This document shows, piece after piece, positions 1 through 12,296 of a DNA stretch of 64,000 nt. The notes under the pieces are model-generated. The model did no database searches. It was given only the letters and a program-made list of their open reading frames with translations, and was not told where the DNA came from. How positions within the stretch are numbered: position 1 is the first letter of the stretch; the number at the start of each line of letters is the position of its first letter. The position numbers were made by a program, and so were the translations under genes. This DNA is from Paralithodes platypus (lineage: Eukaryota; Arthropoda; Malacostraca; Decapoda; Lithodidae), in NCBI GenBank assembly GCA_032716605.1, contig CM064517.1:20865276-20929275 (forward strand). The letters are read 5' to 3'.

Positions 1-151
1 CAGTACCTGGGGCCATATAGGCCAACATATCAGTATTTTATAAGAGATGAGATAATTATTTATTTATGTATTCATAAGCTAAAATGTATAGTTTATGTGT
101 GTTTCACCAACTGTTCTATCAAATGTAAAGGTGCTACACAACAGGCTACCT

Positions 152-826
152 TTAACCCAGGAGCTGGAGGAAGACTCTTAAGAGTTTCCCCGGGCAACTG
201 TGTGTGTATGGTGGGAAGACTCTTAACCTGGGAACTGCGGGAAGACTCTTAAGAGTTCCCCCGGCGGACTGCGGGAAGACTCTTAAGAGTCAGAGAAAAA
301 AAAAATCAACTTTAAACATCAATTTTTTTTTTTTTTTTTTTTGCCCCTGGGCCATGCAAAATATCACTCCTACCTCCCCTCCTTCCCCACTTTCCTTCCC
401 TCCTTCAGTTATCACCTATTTTCCCTGTTATTCCCTTATTCTGAGGTATATTTTCGTGCTAACATTAGCGAGTTGCAAGCAGGGCATTGTCATCACTGTT
501 AGCAAGCGAGTGCAAGAGAGAGAGAGAGAGTATCGATCGACTGTGTCTCAGTGGCCTTGGGGGAAATTGGCGGGAAAGCAGGTTGCCTCACCCATACATT
601 ATATAACTCGCGGCCTGTATCTCCAATTTTGACCATCCAAACGCTGTCTTCACTTGTTTTATTGTTGTAACAGGTTAATACCTTTATAATCAACCCATAA
701 TAGGCGTGTATGGATAAGTATTAATGCTATTTATGGTAAAATGAATATTTTAGTGATGGAAACAGCTCAAATACATGCACACAGGCAGAGGTGTCTAATT
801 ACCCCCATGCGCACTTAAGAGGTTAA
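152..826 (+). mobile_element. piggyBac-type MITE family A, copy 1, beside a truncated copy
   Basis: The main element runs from TTAA 223-226 to TTAA 823-826. Its left end reads TTAACCTGGGAACTGCGGG and it contains the GACTCTTAAGAGT palindrome twice; its right end is CCCCCATGCGCACTTAAGAGG before TTAA. Interior marks of the family are a poly-T run, a CCCCTGGGCCATGC motif and a (GA)n run near 515. Bases 152-222 repeat the left end in diverged form, so copy 1 probably inserted at an internal TTAA of an older, otherwise lost copy. No transposase is encoded; it is non-autonomous. Family assignment follows from TTAA flanks and end similarity to the 5.7-kb piggyBac at 9691-15393. Confidence 0.8.
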
Positions 827-1264
827 ATGGCGTCATATGGAGTACTCCGTATATATATACCGCATTTTCCTTTACCATCACTATCTCCGATAGACTGGAA
901 ATGGTGTCGTATTTCACACCCAAATGCCATAAAAGGGTGTCCAATATCAAGCCAACTCAACCCTGCTCTTCCACAGGGTCTAAACTCAACCCGATTCAGA
1001 CTTTCGGAACTTGATAACAGTTTTAAGACTTTGTGTATATATCCATATACAAATAATCGATTTGGATGTGATAATTATAAATGTACCTAGCTATATCCTC
1101 AGAATATCCGAAAGAAGCATCATAATCCTATAGAAGGCCGATAACCTACCGGAGTTATTATATATACTGTATAATACCTCAAAGTAAGCGATTATATTAT
1201 AGGAATAGTCATCACAATTTTTTACAAATTCAACTAGATCCCGAAATATCGAAATGATGGATCA

Positions 1265-2609
1265 TTAACCCGGGAACTGCGGGGAGACTCTTAAGAGTTC
1301 CCCCGGCGGATTGCGGGAAGACTCTTAAGAGTCAGAGAAAAATAAAATCGACTTTAAACATCGAAAAAAAAAATGTATTTGTTTTGCCCCTGGGCCATGC
1401 AAAATATCACTCCTCTACCTCCCCTCCTTCCCCACTTTCCTCCCCTCCTTCAGTTATCACCTATTTTCCCTGTTATTCCCTTATTCTGAGGTATATTTTT
1501 GTGCTAACATTAGCGAGTTGCAAGCAGGGCATTATAATAATAATAATAATAATAATATTTATTCAGTCAGCAATTTACAGAGTTGGTACCACATAGTTTG
1601 TTACAAATATGACATGTACCAGCCTTGCATAATTCCAACTAAGGATAGCCCAATAAGGCCGTTAGGCGTATTTCCATTGGGGTCCTTGTGGGATTAGGTT
1701 AGCTGGGGAAAAGGGGAGGATAAAGAAATAGATACTTTAGAAAAAGTATTTCTAGGGGGTTATTTTAAGATACCTTACATCCTATAGTAAATATCAGTAA
1801 TCCGTAATCAGTAATCATTTCAGTTTGGTTTGTCTATCTCTTATGTCGTATTTAGTAGTAGCCATAAGCTTGGTGCTCCCTTCTCGCAGCTGTCCGGTTC
1901 AGGTGTTCCTTCAGGCTACGTCTGAAGGAATACAGTGTTCTCTTTTCACGGACTGACTGGGGTAGGTCGTTCCAGTCTTTGATGGCAGTGAAGAAGAATG
2001 TTTGCTTACCCTGTCCTTGGATTCTCGGGACCTTAAAATTAAACATCATGTTTCTTGTATTATGTCCACTCCTCTCATTTGCTTTAACAAAATCATTCTT
2101 TAGATACTCTGGAGCTCTGTCATAGAAAATTTTGAAGGCATTAGTTATCCTGATTTGTTTGGCCCTGTCAGAAACATTGAGCATACCTAGTGACTGAAGT
2201 TGTTCCTGGCCAACATGTGATCTGGGTCCTAGGTTCAGCATGAACCTAACCATTTTATTTTGAGTGACATTGTCATCAGTGTTAGCAAGCGAGTGCAAGA
2301 GAGAGAGAGAGAGTATCGATCGACTGTGTCTCAGTGGCCTTGGGGGAAATTGGCGGGAAAGCAGCTTGCCTCACCCATACATTATATAACTCGCGGCCTG
2401 TATCTCCGATTTTGACCATCCAAACGCTGTTTTCACTCGTTTTATTGTTGTTTCAGGTTAATACCTTTATAATCAACCCATAATAGGTGCGTATGGATAA
2501 GTATTAATGCTAGTTATGATAAAATTAATATTTTAGTGATGGAAACAGCTCAAATACGTCAGCACAGGCGGACGTTTCTAATTACCCCCATGCACACTTC
2601 TTAGGTTAA
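1265..2609 (+). mobile_element. piggyBac-type MITE family A, copy 2, interrupted by LINE
   Basis: TTAA at 1265-1268 and 2606-2609 bound the element. The left end (CCCGGGAACTGCGGGGAGAC) and right end (CATGCACACTTCTTAGG) match other copies. The two ends form an imperfect inverted repeat, with the right end reading TTAACCTAAGAAGTGTGCA on the opposite strand. A LINE fragment (about 1530-2271) interrupts the family sequence between GCAGGGCATT and TTGTCATCAGTGTTAGC, which are contiguous in copies 1 and 6. Confidence 0.85.
1530..2271 (-). pseudogene. 3' end of a CR1/L2-like LINE reverse transcriptase ORF
   Basis: On the minus strand an open frame of about 140 codons ends at 1852. It has the C-terminal signature of LINE ORF2 proteins: a basic segment followed by DWNDLPQSVRE and a final FRRSLKEHL. 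The catalytic RT core is absent, so this is a 5'-truncated, non-functional insertion. The 3' tail is an (ATA)n/(TAT)n microsatellite at 1530-1558, typical of L2/CR1-group LINEs that end in short tandem repeats rather than poly(A). It inserted into MITE A copy 2; CATT is repeated on both sides and may be part of a target duplication. The first ten residues of the open frame belong to the MITE. Confidence 0.75.
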
Positions 2610-3117
2610 TTATTGATCTTGATATGTAGGCCTAAAGCATGTTGTTTATAAACATTGGCCGCAGCCGCGGTGCCACTCCATTCGAGCCTAATCACGATTA
2701 TATTTCGGTGTATTCTTACTTAAATGTATATCATTTGGGTTGATTAGGTTACACAATACAATATTACTAAGTAACAGTACACGCATATATATAAATATCA
2801 TAACATTTGTGAAATATAGGTTCGACCGCGCTAAGCGTTCAGGGGTAGTAGGGGTAGGCAGCCCCGCCCAGGGAAGTACTACCGCCAAGGTTTCGGGAGA
2901 CTCAGGGAATAGCCTGAATTCCATTTTCTCTCCCAGGCCTTGGTAGCTGGATACATATCTTTCTGCCTCACACATCAGGGGTATCAGGAAAACCCTCTTT
3001 ATATAACATACACATCCAACTTCACGACATTGCCCTACATCGCTATCCTCTATCCATAAAATACTACTCTTCCCACTACATATCATACATGTAACACCAT
3101 ACACTTACCTTATAAAT

Positions 3118-6100
3118 ATGGCAGTACAATTGTTAAGAGCAAACCTGGTGGTCCCTCGGATATCCACCCCCGGCAGGGTTGGGTTATTGACACAGGGCCC
3201 TCCCGGTCGTCATCATGCGACTGTGTCAAGAGCATTGCAACGTCCCAAAGCTGCTTGTCAGTACAGCTATTTCTTTAGTAATATAAGGGGACTTCACTCT
3301 AACATCAATTCTGTACACCAATTTCTTCAAGCAGAATCCCCTACTCTCCTTTTTTTGACAGAGACTCAAGTAACATCCACATCTGACAATCTAGATTTAA
3401 TTTTCCAGGTTATCAACTGCTCCAAAATTTCAGACCTAAAGGTGGTGTATGTTGCTTCGCAAAATCTGAAATTGCCCTGGAGGAGGTTACTAGTTTCAAT
3501 TGTCCCTATTTTGATTATTCTATATACAAATTAATTTCTGCTGGTAAATTTAAATACATATGTTGCATCTACCGTTCCCCAAATACTCCTCCAGAGCAAA
3601 GTCTTTTTGATTCTCTGTCCTCACAACTCAGTGTCCTCAACTTAAATGCTTCTTCTGAAATCACTGTGTTGGGTGATTTTAATGTCCATAATGTTGAATG
3701 GCTCACTCATTCAGCCAGGACTGATGATGCTGGTCTTGAATGTGAGCTATTTGCAGACTCATTTAATCTCATTCAACTAGTCAACCAACCCACCCGTGTA
3801 CCAGATAATCCTAATCATAATTCCCACCTACTGGACTTATTTTTAACAACCAATTCAGAAAATTATGATGTTACAGTGAGGTCCCCACTTGGATCTTCTG
3901 ATCACTGTCTGATACAGGCCACCTGTCTATCACCTACCACACCTTCCCACTCTGAACCTGTTTTGGTGACTAAATGGCATTACGATAGGGCAGACTGGGA
4001 GGGTCTTCAAGGTTTCTTTATTGATATTCCCTGGACCTCTTTCTTTTCTAATGATGCACACTCCACCTTGAGCCACATACAAGATTTTGTAAAAATTGGA
4101 ATGGAAACTTTTATTCCTCATCAAAAGTACAGTAAAAGATCTAATTCACCTAAATGGTTTGACCATAATTGTGCTAGAGTAACTGAACAAAAAGCAATAG
4201 CCTACAATGCATACACAAGATCAAAAACACATGAAGCCTTTAATTACTTTAGAAACATCAGAAATCATGCCAAAACTGTATTAAACCTAACTAAATCAAA
4301 CTTTCTCCATAAGCAGGCAAATAAACTTCTAAATAATCCAAATGATAACAAAATATTTTGGTCTACTCTTAACTCATTCAAATCCAACTTCACTACTGCT
4401 TCATCCATTCCACCATTAAAATCTCCGACTGGCAATCTTGTAAGTGACCCACGAGGTAAAGCTAACCTTCTTGCAGATATTTTCTCCACCAACTCAACCT
4501 TAGATGAAATAAATCAAGATGTCCCTGTACTTAATTTTAATTCACCTGAAATTCCCTCACTTAAGATCCACACCAGACATGTCAAAACTATTTTGCAGAA
4601 TCTCTCAGTAGATAAGGCTCCTGGTCCAGATGAAATTCCTCCAATAGTACTTAAGAATTGCTCCTTGGTGCTCGCTCCTGTATTGGCAAAATTTTTCCGT
4701 CTGTGTACTCATACCTCATGCTTCCCAGTACCCAGGAAAGAAGCAAACATCCATCCAGTTCCTAAAAAAGGTGCCTCTTCAGATCCATCAAACTACAGAC
4801 CAATAGCTATAACTTCCACTCTTGGCAAAGTTTTTGAAATTATATTAAATAATCACATAATTAAGCATCTGGAGAATAATAAATTAATCAGTGATAGGGA
4901 ATATGGTTTTAGACGATGTCGATCAACTGCAGACATTCTTTGCCTTCTTACGCATCAAATCAACCAAGCTACAGACCAACATGGTGAAACACATACAATA
5001 GCACTGGATATATCAAAGGCATTTGATAGAGTCTGGCATCAATCCTTATTGTCGAAGATGTCACACTACGGCCTTGCATCATTAGTTCCACTAATTTCTT
5101 CTTATCTTCATAACAGAAAAATACGTGTAATGGTAGATGGCCTTTATTCTCAATTTCACTCAATAAATGCTGGTATTCCCCAGGGATCAGTTTTGGCCCC
5201 AACTCTGTTCCTCATTCATATCAATGATCTCATATCTACCACTCATAATCCAATACATTCCTACGCAGATGACTCAACACTCCACAGTTCCTTCACATTT
5301 ACCAATTCTTTCACCCAACCCGATCTTATAAATTCAAAAATAAACACTGCAATTTCTCTGAACCAGGACCTTTCTAGAATTAATGAATGGGGACAAGAGA
5401 ATCTAGTTTCCTTTAATGCACAGAAAACCAAGTACATTCAATTTTCTAACCGACAGAATCTCACTGACTCCCATATATTTTTTAATGATGTAAATATTCC
5501 CACTTCCCCTAGTATTGACATTCTCGGTGTAACATTAACTACTAACTTGAGCTGGACACATTATGTTAGAAGCATTGCTAAGAATGCCTCTAAAAAACTG
5601 GGACTCCTGTACAGAGTTCGAGAATTCTTCACTGACGAGCAGTTGGCCGTAATATATAAAAGTCATGTGCGCTCTCAGATGGATTACTGTTCACCTCTGT
5701 GGGGTGGAAGTGGAGTGGTTGCATTGAGGCAGTTGGACAAAATTCAAAATAAAGCTATTAGATTAATCAATAACCCTGCAATCACACAGGACCTTCCTAC
5801 ATTAGCCATACGAAGAAACGTTGCATCCCTTGCATTATTCTACAGATATTTTCACAGCAATTGTTCCGAGGAACTTGCTTCAATTGTGCCGCCTCTCCAC
5901 ATCTTTCCCCGTAGAACTAGGGCAGCTGAGAGCGCCCATGAATTTACACTTTCTCCTCCACAATGCAGAACTTCTGCTTATCAGAATTCATTTATCCCCA
6001 GAGCTACTACTCTTTGGAATTCACTTCCCTCGAATTGCTTTCCACAAACTTACAATCAACAAATGTTTAAATCCAGTTGTTACAAACATTTTATGAATGG

Positions 6101-6190
6101 AGGATGCCTTTAGGCACATGGACCTTTTTGTTTTATCTGTGTTTTTCCTTCCTCCGTTCATTGTCTCTTAAAAAAAAAAAAAAAAAAAAT
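3118..6190 (+). mobile_element. Jockey/CR1-group LINE with poly(A) tail
   Basis: The region holds an endonuclease-RT ORF, about 56 bp of 3' UTR and an A-run at 6170-6189. The 5' limit is not resolved. The stretch 2615-3117 carries no recognisable ORF1 and may be 5' UTR or flank. No target-site duplication was found by eye. Confidence 0.75.
3262..6113 (+). pseudogene. LINE ORF2: apurinic endonuclease plus reverse transcriptase (frameshifted)
   Basis: This encodes an endonuclease/exonuclease/phosphatase-type domain followed by a reverse transcriptase, which would nick the target and copy the RNA there. The EN domain starts near 3270 with NIRGLHSNI, then LLFLTETQ (catalytic Glu) in frame 1. Near 3400 the reading frame must shift to frame 3, where GGVCCF, YRSPN and LGDFNVH follow. 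From 3666 the frame is open for 815 codons: SSDHCLI closes the EN; the RT has PKKGASSDPSNYRPI, DISKAFDRVWH (motif A), AGIPQGSVLAP (motif B) and SYADDST (motif C). The C-terminus contains LWNSLPSN. One frameshift disables it; otherwise it is well preserved. Clade is Jockey or CR1 group, undecided. Confidence 0.88.
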
Positions 6191-6718
6191 GCACCACGGC
6201 TGCATGAGGGCCAGTAGGAACGTAGATATATCGAGGGGTGGGTGGGTAGGTGGGGTATCTAGCCTCGTGACCTTGACCAAGAGTCAAGTTCAGAAAATCA
6301 GTGTTCGTCACGGTAATTAATCCGTGACTCCTCAGAATGATTGAAATGTCTATGTATTTTTGCTCTACTATTAAACAAATAAATATGTTTTATAATTTCA
6401 CCTAATATGTAATGTCACAACACATCTTAAATTGTATATATTCAAATTTATTGCCGATATGTTCTGTTGTCGATTATTCCAGTCCCTGACATACCTAGTG
6501 ATATTTGGTATATTACGCTATTTCGCTTTTATTTTGTCTTTATTTGTTTTGTAATAATTATTCTGCAATGCATATTTACTTTTATTCTTTAAAATAGTCA
6601 GGAAAGGTTGTCCATATAATGTATATATTTAAAAGTCTGGATCGCCCCTTGTCATTTTGTGCCACCACACTTTAATGAGAGTGGGTTATCAGACTTTGGG
6701 GTGACACAAAATGCAGCT
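6191..6718. other. AT-rich spacer without recognised features
   Basis: No coding signature or clear repeat was seen between the LINE poly(A) and the palindrome at 6719. Confidence 0.5.
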
Positions 6719-6839
6719 ATAGTATCCACAGTGTAAACAAACAATTTATACATAGGCTATGGTATGGGTAGGCCTACTTACGATTAGGTAAGTACCCATA
6801 CCATAAGTAAAAAAAAAAAAATTACACTGTGGATACTAT
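6719..6839. repeat. 120-bp palindrome
   Basis: ATAGTATCCACAGTGTAA at 6719-6736 is matched by its exact reverse complement at 6822-6839. Inside, CTATGGTATGGGTA and TACCCATACCATA pair, as do CTTAC and GTAAG. An A-run lies in the right arm. The whole could form a cruciform or be a small foldback element. Confidence 0.8.
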
Positions 6840-7308
6840 GTACGGATGTACGGAGTATCCATATGCTGCCATTTATATGTAAACACACATTCTGAATGTA
6901 CACGTGAGGTTGAAATTCAGTTTTACCATTTTGGTACATCACAACTGAACATATTTCGATACTCAATACCTTGCCACCACACTCCTGGCATATTCATGAA
7001 CACAAGAGACTGGTAATTAAAAGCCTAATATTATATCGAACATAAGAAAACCAAAAAAAAGTCACCCATAAAATCAGCCAAGCGTCGTCCAAAGAAAACT
7101 TGTTCGCCATCTGAGCTAACCAATTTTCTTTTATTACTATTAGAGGGTAACTATCCTAAACCAATAAATATGGACAAGGGAGCATTTGTACGGTACGTCC
7201 ACATGTACGGTTCCTCCCCAACTCACCCTACTCCCTGACCCTTCTGCGCGGGGGATTCAAAACTGCTGCCGCGGGTGTTGAAGGGAGACTATTATATTAA
7301 TAGGCAAT

Positions 7309-7409
7309 ATCGTCAATTATTACGGGGCCCTACTAAATATTAGGCTTTCATTACTTCCCTCCGGGAATCAAACCTATAATTTAGTAGTGGCCCCAGCATC
7401 ATTAACGAT
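7309..7409. repeat. Hairpin repeat, first copy
   Basis: Arms of about 40 bp: ATCGTCAATTATTACGGGGC on the left and GGCCCCAGCATCATTAACGAT on the right, with AGGCTTT facing AAACCT across a loop of about 20 bases that contains a CCTCCGGGA mini-stem. Confidence 0.8.
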
Positions 7410-7752
7410 GCGCCTTAACATTGTTTATGGCCAATCTTTGAACTCGAGCTTGTCTTTCAAACTTCCCGCCCGGGAGAGATCCAAATACGGTTGCCACACA
7501 TTGTGAGCGAAACGCTCTTAAAAACCACTCATGGACTCGTCCTATGTGATGTGGGTACCACTACTAGGAAAACTAGCAAAAAATAATAAAATAAAAAGAT
7601 TAAACTTGATCTTAGCATTGCGCTTCTCATGCGTCTGCTGTTTCTGCACGCTTCGCCTCACTCATCGAAGCGATCACTCGTCCTTAATCTGATATATCAA
7701 GACTTTCAAAACATAGCAGATGAATGGGAAGGGGATGGAAGGGAGGGCCAAA

Positions 7753-7851
7753 ATCGTCAATGATTCCGGGGCCACTACTAAATATTAGGTTTTCCTTCTT
7801 CCCTTCGGGACTCAAACCTAATTTATTAGGGGCCCCTTCATCATTGACGAT
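7753..7851. repeat. Hairpin repeat, second copy
   Basis: Same structure as 7309-7409: ATCGTCAATGAT at the left end, ATCATTGACGAT at the right end, GGGGCC facing GGGGCCCC, and a CCCTTCGGGA loop. A half copy, lacking the outer right arm, is at 21029-21092. Confidence 0.8.
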
Positions 7852-8770
7852 GCGCCTGATATCTCAAGACTGGAGGGGGACATTCATCATGAACATCCTA
7901 ACCACTAATAAATTACTAAGGTTAAAAGATGAACATGTACAAAAAGATCATAGTTTAATAAAAATAATAAAAGTTTGTACAGGCGGCGTTCCTTATAGGT
8001 GAATTACAGGGATGAAAGAAAAAACGAAGCTTACTACAGGGTCATAACTTGGCATGAATATACTGTAATATGTATATGGGCAATATCGATATAATTCCAC
8101 TAAACTCCAGAAAAAAATACTGTACTAGTTTATAACTCTGTTGGCATCCTCGGCTGTCAGTTGAGAGAGTTCCAGCTGATTTGAGTGACGACAATGTAAA
8201 CAAAGGGGTATTTCGCCCCCATCACACACGCTCGTGTACAGGTCTGTTCATCTTAATTTGTACCTTTCAATTCAATAATCAAGCTCTGCAAAATATCGTA
8301 CAAGGTCTTGAAGAAGTGGTTCACATCAAGAAATAATCCAATCACGCCAATAATAAACATACAGGCAGTGTTTTATGCGTGTTTAGCCTGGTCCAGAGTT
8401 GAGGGAGGTCGCTTCTAAGGCCTATTTCGTAATGATAAATCGTTTTCTGTTCAATTTATATATTGCGGTCCCTTGACCAGACAGTGGTGAAGCCAAATGT
8501 TGAGCTGTAAACATGCATACAATTTATAAGAGTTTCTCACATAAAAAAAAACACAGATTCACCCATTTCCCGTGTCTAGTGTTCCCGCCATTGACAATAG
8601 TGACGTCATGGTAAACACGCCAGTGCTCGCCACATAAAATAACTTGGATAAGCTATATTTCTATGGTGTTAGGACACGTTGATGAAAGTTCTTCAGTATC
8701 ATACCCCTAAAACCAAGCAGATCCCAATGGACATTGTAGTTTGAATAGGTTTCATCCCTGGAATTCACCT

Positions 8771-9171
8771 TTAACCTAAGACATGCTTATGGGGGGTATG
8801 AGACACCTCTGCCTGTGTGCACGTATTTGAGCTGTTTCCATCACTAAAATATTTATTTTACCATAAATATCATTAATACTTCTCCATATGCGCCTATTAT
8901 AGGTTGATTATAAAGGTATTAACCTGTTACAACAATAAAACAAGTGGAAACAGCGTTTGGATGGTCAAAATCGGCGATACAGGCCGGGAGTTACATAATG
9001 TATGGCTGAGGCAACCTCCTTTCCCGCCACTTTTCCCCAAGTCTGGAGAGACACTGTCGATCGATACTCTCTCTCTCTCTCTCTTGCACTCGCTTGCTAA
9101 CAGTGATGACAATGCCCTGCTTGCAACTCGCTAATGTTAGCACGAAAATATACCACAGAATAAGGGAATAA
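8771..9171 (-). mobile_element. piggyBac-type MITE family A, copy 3 (truncated)
   Basis: The reverse-oriented copy begins at TTAA 8771-8774 with TTAACCTAAGACATGC and continues through the (CT)n run near 9070 to GGGAATAAC near 9170, where similarity stops. The poly-T and the CCCGGGAACTGC end are missing. Confidence 0.8.
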
Positions 9172-9481
9172 CATGGAAGATCTATACATGATAAAATGGG
9201 AACATCCTTGTGCCCCTACTTAGAACTATAAACTCTTTGGAATATTATTCTAATCTTAATAATATTTGTACAGTGTATATATGTTTGTACATTCCCTTAA
9301 TCCTATATAGTTGCAACTATGATAGATATCTTAAAAAAAAAAAAACGTCATATCAGTTCGATCACAGCTCGTGATTTATCACAATCTCCGGCGGAAGGGT
9401 TCTGTGGGGCTTTGGGCTATTCACCACATCCCCCCCCCCCCAATTTTCTCGCCTTAACCTTAAAACAAAATAGCACAGAGC

Positions 9482-9690
9482 CTACGAGACCTTCTGTCGT
9501 AGAGCTACACAGGTACGTTTTGGCTTGTCCAGAGCGACCGACAGGTATCGTGTAAGGAAAGTATGGTTTGATGCCCACAATTGAGTGTTGGCAATGTCGT
9601 CTATAGAAGATTTTTGTAAAAATCTAAGAGAGACGGCCCACTTCCTGATGTCGTGAGCCCTGCCCACTACGCCGGGATTACTTTCTTTAA
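9482..9690 (-). pseudogene. DIRS tyrosine recombinase, C-terminal catalytic part
   Basis: The frame ending with a stop at 9482 encodes AHDIRKWAVSLRF, the box II His-x-x-Arg of tyrosine recombinases, and then TFLTRYLSVAL, with the tyrosine nucleophile. It is the missing end of the recombinase whose N-terminal part stops at 15398. The two halves meet in frame across a single TTAA if the intervening 5.7 kb is removed. The visible open frame begins in piggyBac DNA at 9739, so its first 16 codons are not recombinase. Confidence 0.85.
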
Positions 9691-9984
9691 CCTCTCCGCG
9701 GCGCACAGGGGGTTTTCTACAGGGTAAGACTGTGCGCACCTATGATGATTTTGGGACCTATTGCCAATTTCGATAAAAAGTACATCATCGTGTAGGGAAT
9801 GTTTGCGTGCATCGGCCCATATATATTTGACCCCCCAAAAAATGTCTGGGGGGGGTAGGGGAACGGTCCGTAGTTGAAAAATGTGGAGCGAATGGCACCG
9901 CGCGGCTAGATTGTCATCGAGCGGCGAGATTTCCCGGCCGAATTTTCACGCGCCCAGGGGATAGAAGGAGAGGGAGGAGGGGGT

Positions 9985-10560
9985 GGGTTACCGCGTATTA
10001 TCACGTATATCTCCTTTTTCGAGCCCTTTTAGGCTATTTAGAGTATGTATACGTGTGTAGGGCACCCATATAACAATGAATATGCCTCATAGTGACCAAA
10101 AAATTGCAATATATAAGGGAATTATAAGATAATTTTTAGGCGGGAATGAAGATGTGTTGGAGGTTTGGCGGCAATTTATGAGCTGAGAGTGTGGTTTACG
10201 CCATACATATCACATATATCTTGTACGTAGAGCACTGTCATGCTATAATACAGACTTGTACGTATGTATACGTGCCATATATCAAAATATATACCGCATA
10301 TAAACCAATTCATGCGATATTTACGCACATTATCAATGAGTTTCTATGCGTGAACCAAGGTGTGAGTGAGTTGTGGTGGGAATGAAAGGGGGAGAGGGTG
10401 TGTTACGCCATAAATATCACGTCAATCTTGTATTTAGAGCACTCTCATGCTATAATAAAGACGTGTACATATGTAGGCGTCCCATATAACAAGGAATATA
10501 CCGCATATAGCCCAATTGATGCGATATTTACGCAAATTGTGAATGTGTTTCTGGCAGACG
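9985..10560 (+). repeat. Diverged tandem repeat, about 207-bp period
   Basis: Two clear units begin near 10190 and 10397. They share TACGCCATA, AGAGCACT, CATGCTATAATA, a GTACGTATG-like block, TATACCGCATATA, and GCGATATTTACGCA. A weaker related unit begins near 9985 (TACCGCGTATTATCACG). All lie in the noncoding part of the piggyBac element. Confidence 0.7.
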
Positions 10561-10620
10561 GAAGCCTGAAAGGGTGGGTTGGGGGTGGGTGGGTGGGAGG
10601 GAGGCATGCAGGCGTGCAGT

Positions 10621-11627
10621 GAGTGAGTGAGTGAGTCGTGGAGAGATGGAAGTCAGGCAGATCTCTAGATAGATAACCAGCTTTGTGATAATTGTGGAGG
10701 TGCCCCAGGCGTATTGATGTTTGGTATTTTGACCCTTATGTCTACCAGATGGCTGGTGTTCGTTGCCATCAACAGGTCTACAATAACATGAGTCAGGAAT
10801 GGAGAGAGAGAGAGAGAGAGAAAACTGAGACATGCGTATGTCGTACGTATAAATGGACTTCAGAATTGCATTTTTATGCAAGCAGACATTGCATTTTAGA
10901 CACATGTGAAGTACCACAGAAACATGTAGGCCATTGACTGTAAATAAAGTACTATATTTATAGACCACCAGCGACGGTGCTGAGTCAACACAGGCAGATT
11001 GCCTTTTGTGATAGAGGGCTAAATATAGACTGGTGTCTCCTTACACTTGCGAAAGGGTAGATTGCCACCAGAGAAACGTTTACTTATTTATTTCGAAGTA
11101 ATATGCAATCTAAATGTATATTCGAGACCTACTGCAATTATTTGTATGACAGTCATGACTATGTATAATCCAATATACGCGCGTAGGCGAGACATAAGAA
11201 AGCTGGTTGAGCAATTTTCGACACCCACACAGTTATTATTCATTTTTATTTACAATATTATACAATACAAATGTATTTGTGAAGAGTATTTTATCCATTA
11301 TTGTATTTATACCAATTTTGTTCCCAGACAGAGCTGCTGTAGCTGGAGCATCAAGGAGCGGCAAGGGTCACCTCGTGACCGCCTGACCGTGTGAAAATGA
11401 GTGGAGTCACACTGAGAGGGGCAATTTTGCTGAGTGTTTGGGCAATTTTTGACAGAATAAAGTTATATAATTACTAATTCTTGACAGAGACAAACTATTA
11501 TAAACCTTGGCATGATATAATTGATAATCCCATCAATTTACAAACGTAAATTGGTGGGATAATTCTTTTTTTTTTGTATATTGTCATTTCGATTGTAGAC
11601 ACAAAGTTTTGAGTGATATTTGGTATG
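10621..11627. other. Noncoding interior of the piggyBac element
   Basis: Contains (GTGA)n at 10619-10635, (GA)n at 10802-10822 and otherwise unrecognised AT-rich sequence. No protein motifs were seen. Confidence 0.5.
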
Positions 11628-11629
11628 AG

Positions 11630-11762
11630 ATCCTGTGGCATGGTTGGTAAGGTCGCGGACTGGAAAACTCAAAGTGTTGTAGGGTAGTGGGATCGAATCC
11701 AGGAGGGGGTTATGGGGAAGGTTTTATATTGTCTAGAAAAAAAAATATAAATTTTTTTTTTT
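11630..11762 (+). repeat. tRNA-related SINE-like insert
   Basis: An A-box-like TGGCATGGTTGGTAAGG near 11648 is followed about 50 bp later by GGATCGAATCC (B box, near 11690). An A-rich stretch and a poly-T tract follow. Acceptor and anticodon stems do not pair well, so it is SINE-like rather than a tRNA gene. Confidence 0.55.
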
Positions 11763-11763
11763 T

Positions 11764-11846
11764 ACAAGATCATGCCATTGTATTCAAACAATATGAAATA
11801 TTCATAGAATATATCATATTGTAAGAATACAATGACATGACCTTGT
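11764..11846. repeat. 83-bp imperfect palindrome
   Basis: ACAAGATCATGCCATTGTAT at the left pairs with ATACAATGACATGACCTTGT at the right; ACAATATGA and TCATATTGT pair inside. Confidence 0.75.
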
Positions 11847-12164
11847 TTTCTTTTTTCTTTTTTTTATTGTTTTATTTTATTATCATAGTAGGTTTGACAG
11901 GATTTATTGAAACATATTTATTTTTGTACAATTCATTTGAGGTAAGAAAATAATTATATACACATTACTTTGGCTAATAACAAACATATATATTGATATA
12001 CTAAAAAAATAAGGCATATTACATGTAAATCTTTGAAACTTATAAACTAAATAATGAAACATACAATTATATAATGTAAAAGCTATATCACAGGGACATC
12101 TTTGGAACTTATACATTATATAATATATATGTTACATTATGAGGTAGCGTGATCAATTAGGTCA

Positions 12165-12296
12165 GGTCAGGTAAGGTAGGGCGCGAGTCCAGGGCAGGGC
12201 AGGGCAGGGGGCGAGTCCAGGGCAGGGCAGGAGGCGAGTCCAGGGCAGGGCACGGGGCGAGTCCAGGGCAGGGCAGGGCAGGGCAGGGGCCGACAC
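12165..12296 (+). repeat. GC-rich minisatellite next to the transposase stop
   Basis: Repeats of GGGCGAGTCCAGGGCAGGGC occur about four times, with varying numbers of GGGCA. The array abuts the transposase stop codon at 12297. Confidence 0.8.

Larger units (their letters stand above)
7205..8770 (+). repeat. Dispersed repeat R-A, copy 1
   Basis: The segment starting CTCCCTGACCCTTC recurs at 20940-21933. Shared blocks include GGTCCCTTGACCAGACAGTG, the AATTTATAAGAGTTTCTCAC block and the final TTTCATCCCTGGAATTCACC ending in TTAA. It contains two long hairpins. No coding capacity was recognised; the class is unknown. Confidence 0.7.

Noticed and set aside
204..632. 142-codon ORF and similar ORFs in other MITE A copies
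   Set aside because: Runs through a poly-T tract and MITE-specific noncoding sequence; the frame is not kept between copies.
10528..10968. 146-codon minus ORF
   Set aside because: Overlaps (GA)n and GTGA repeats and has low-complexity composition without motifs.
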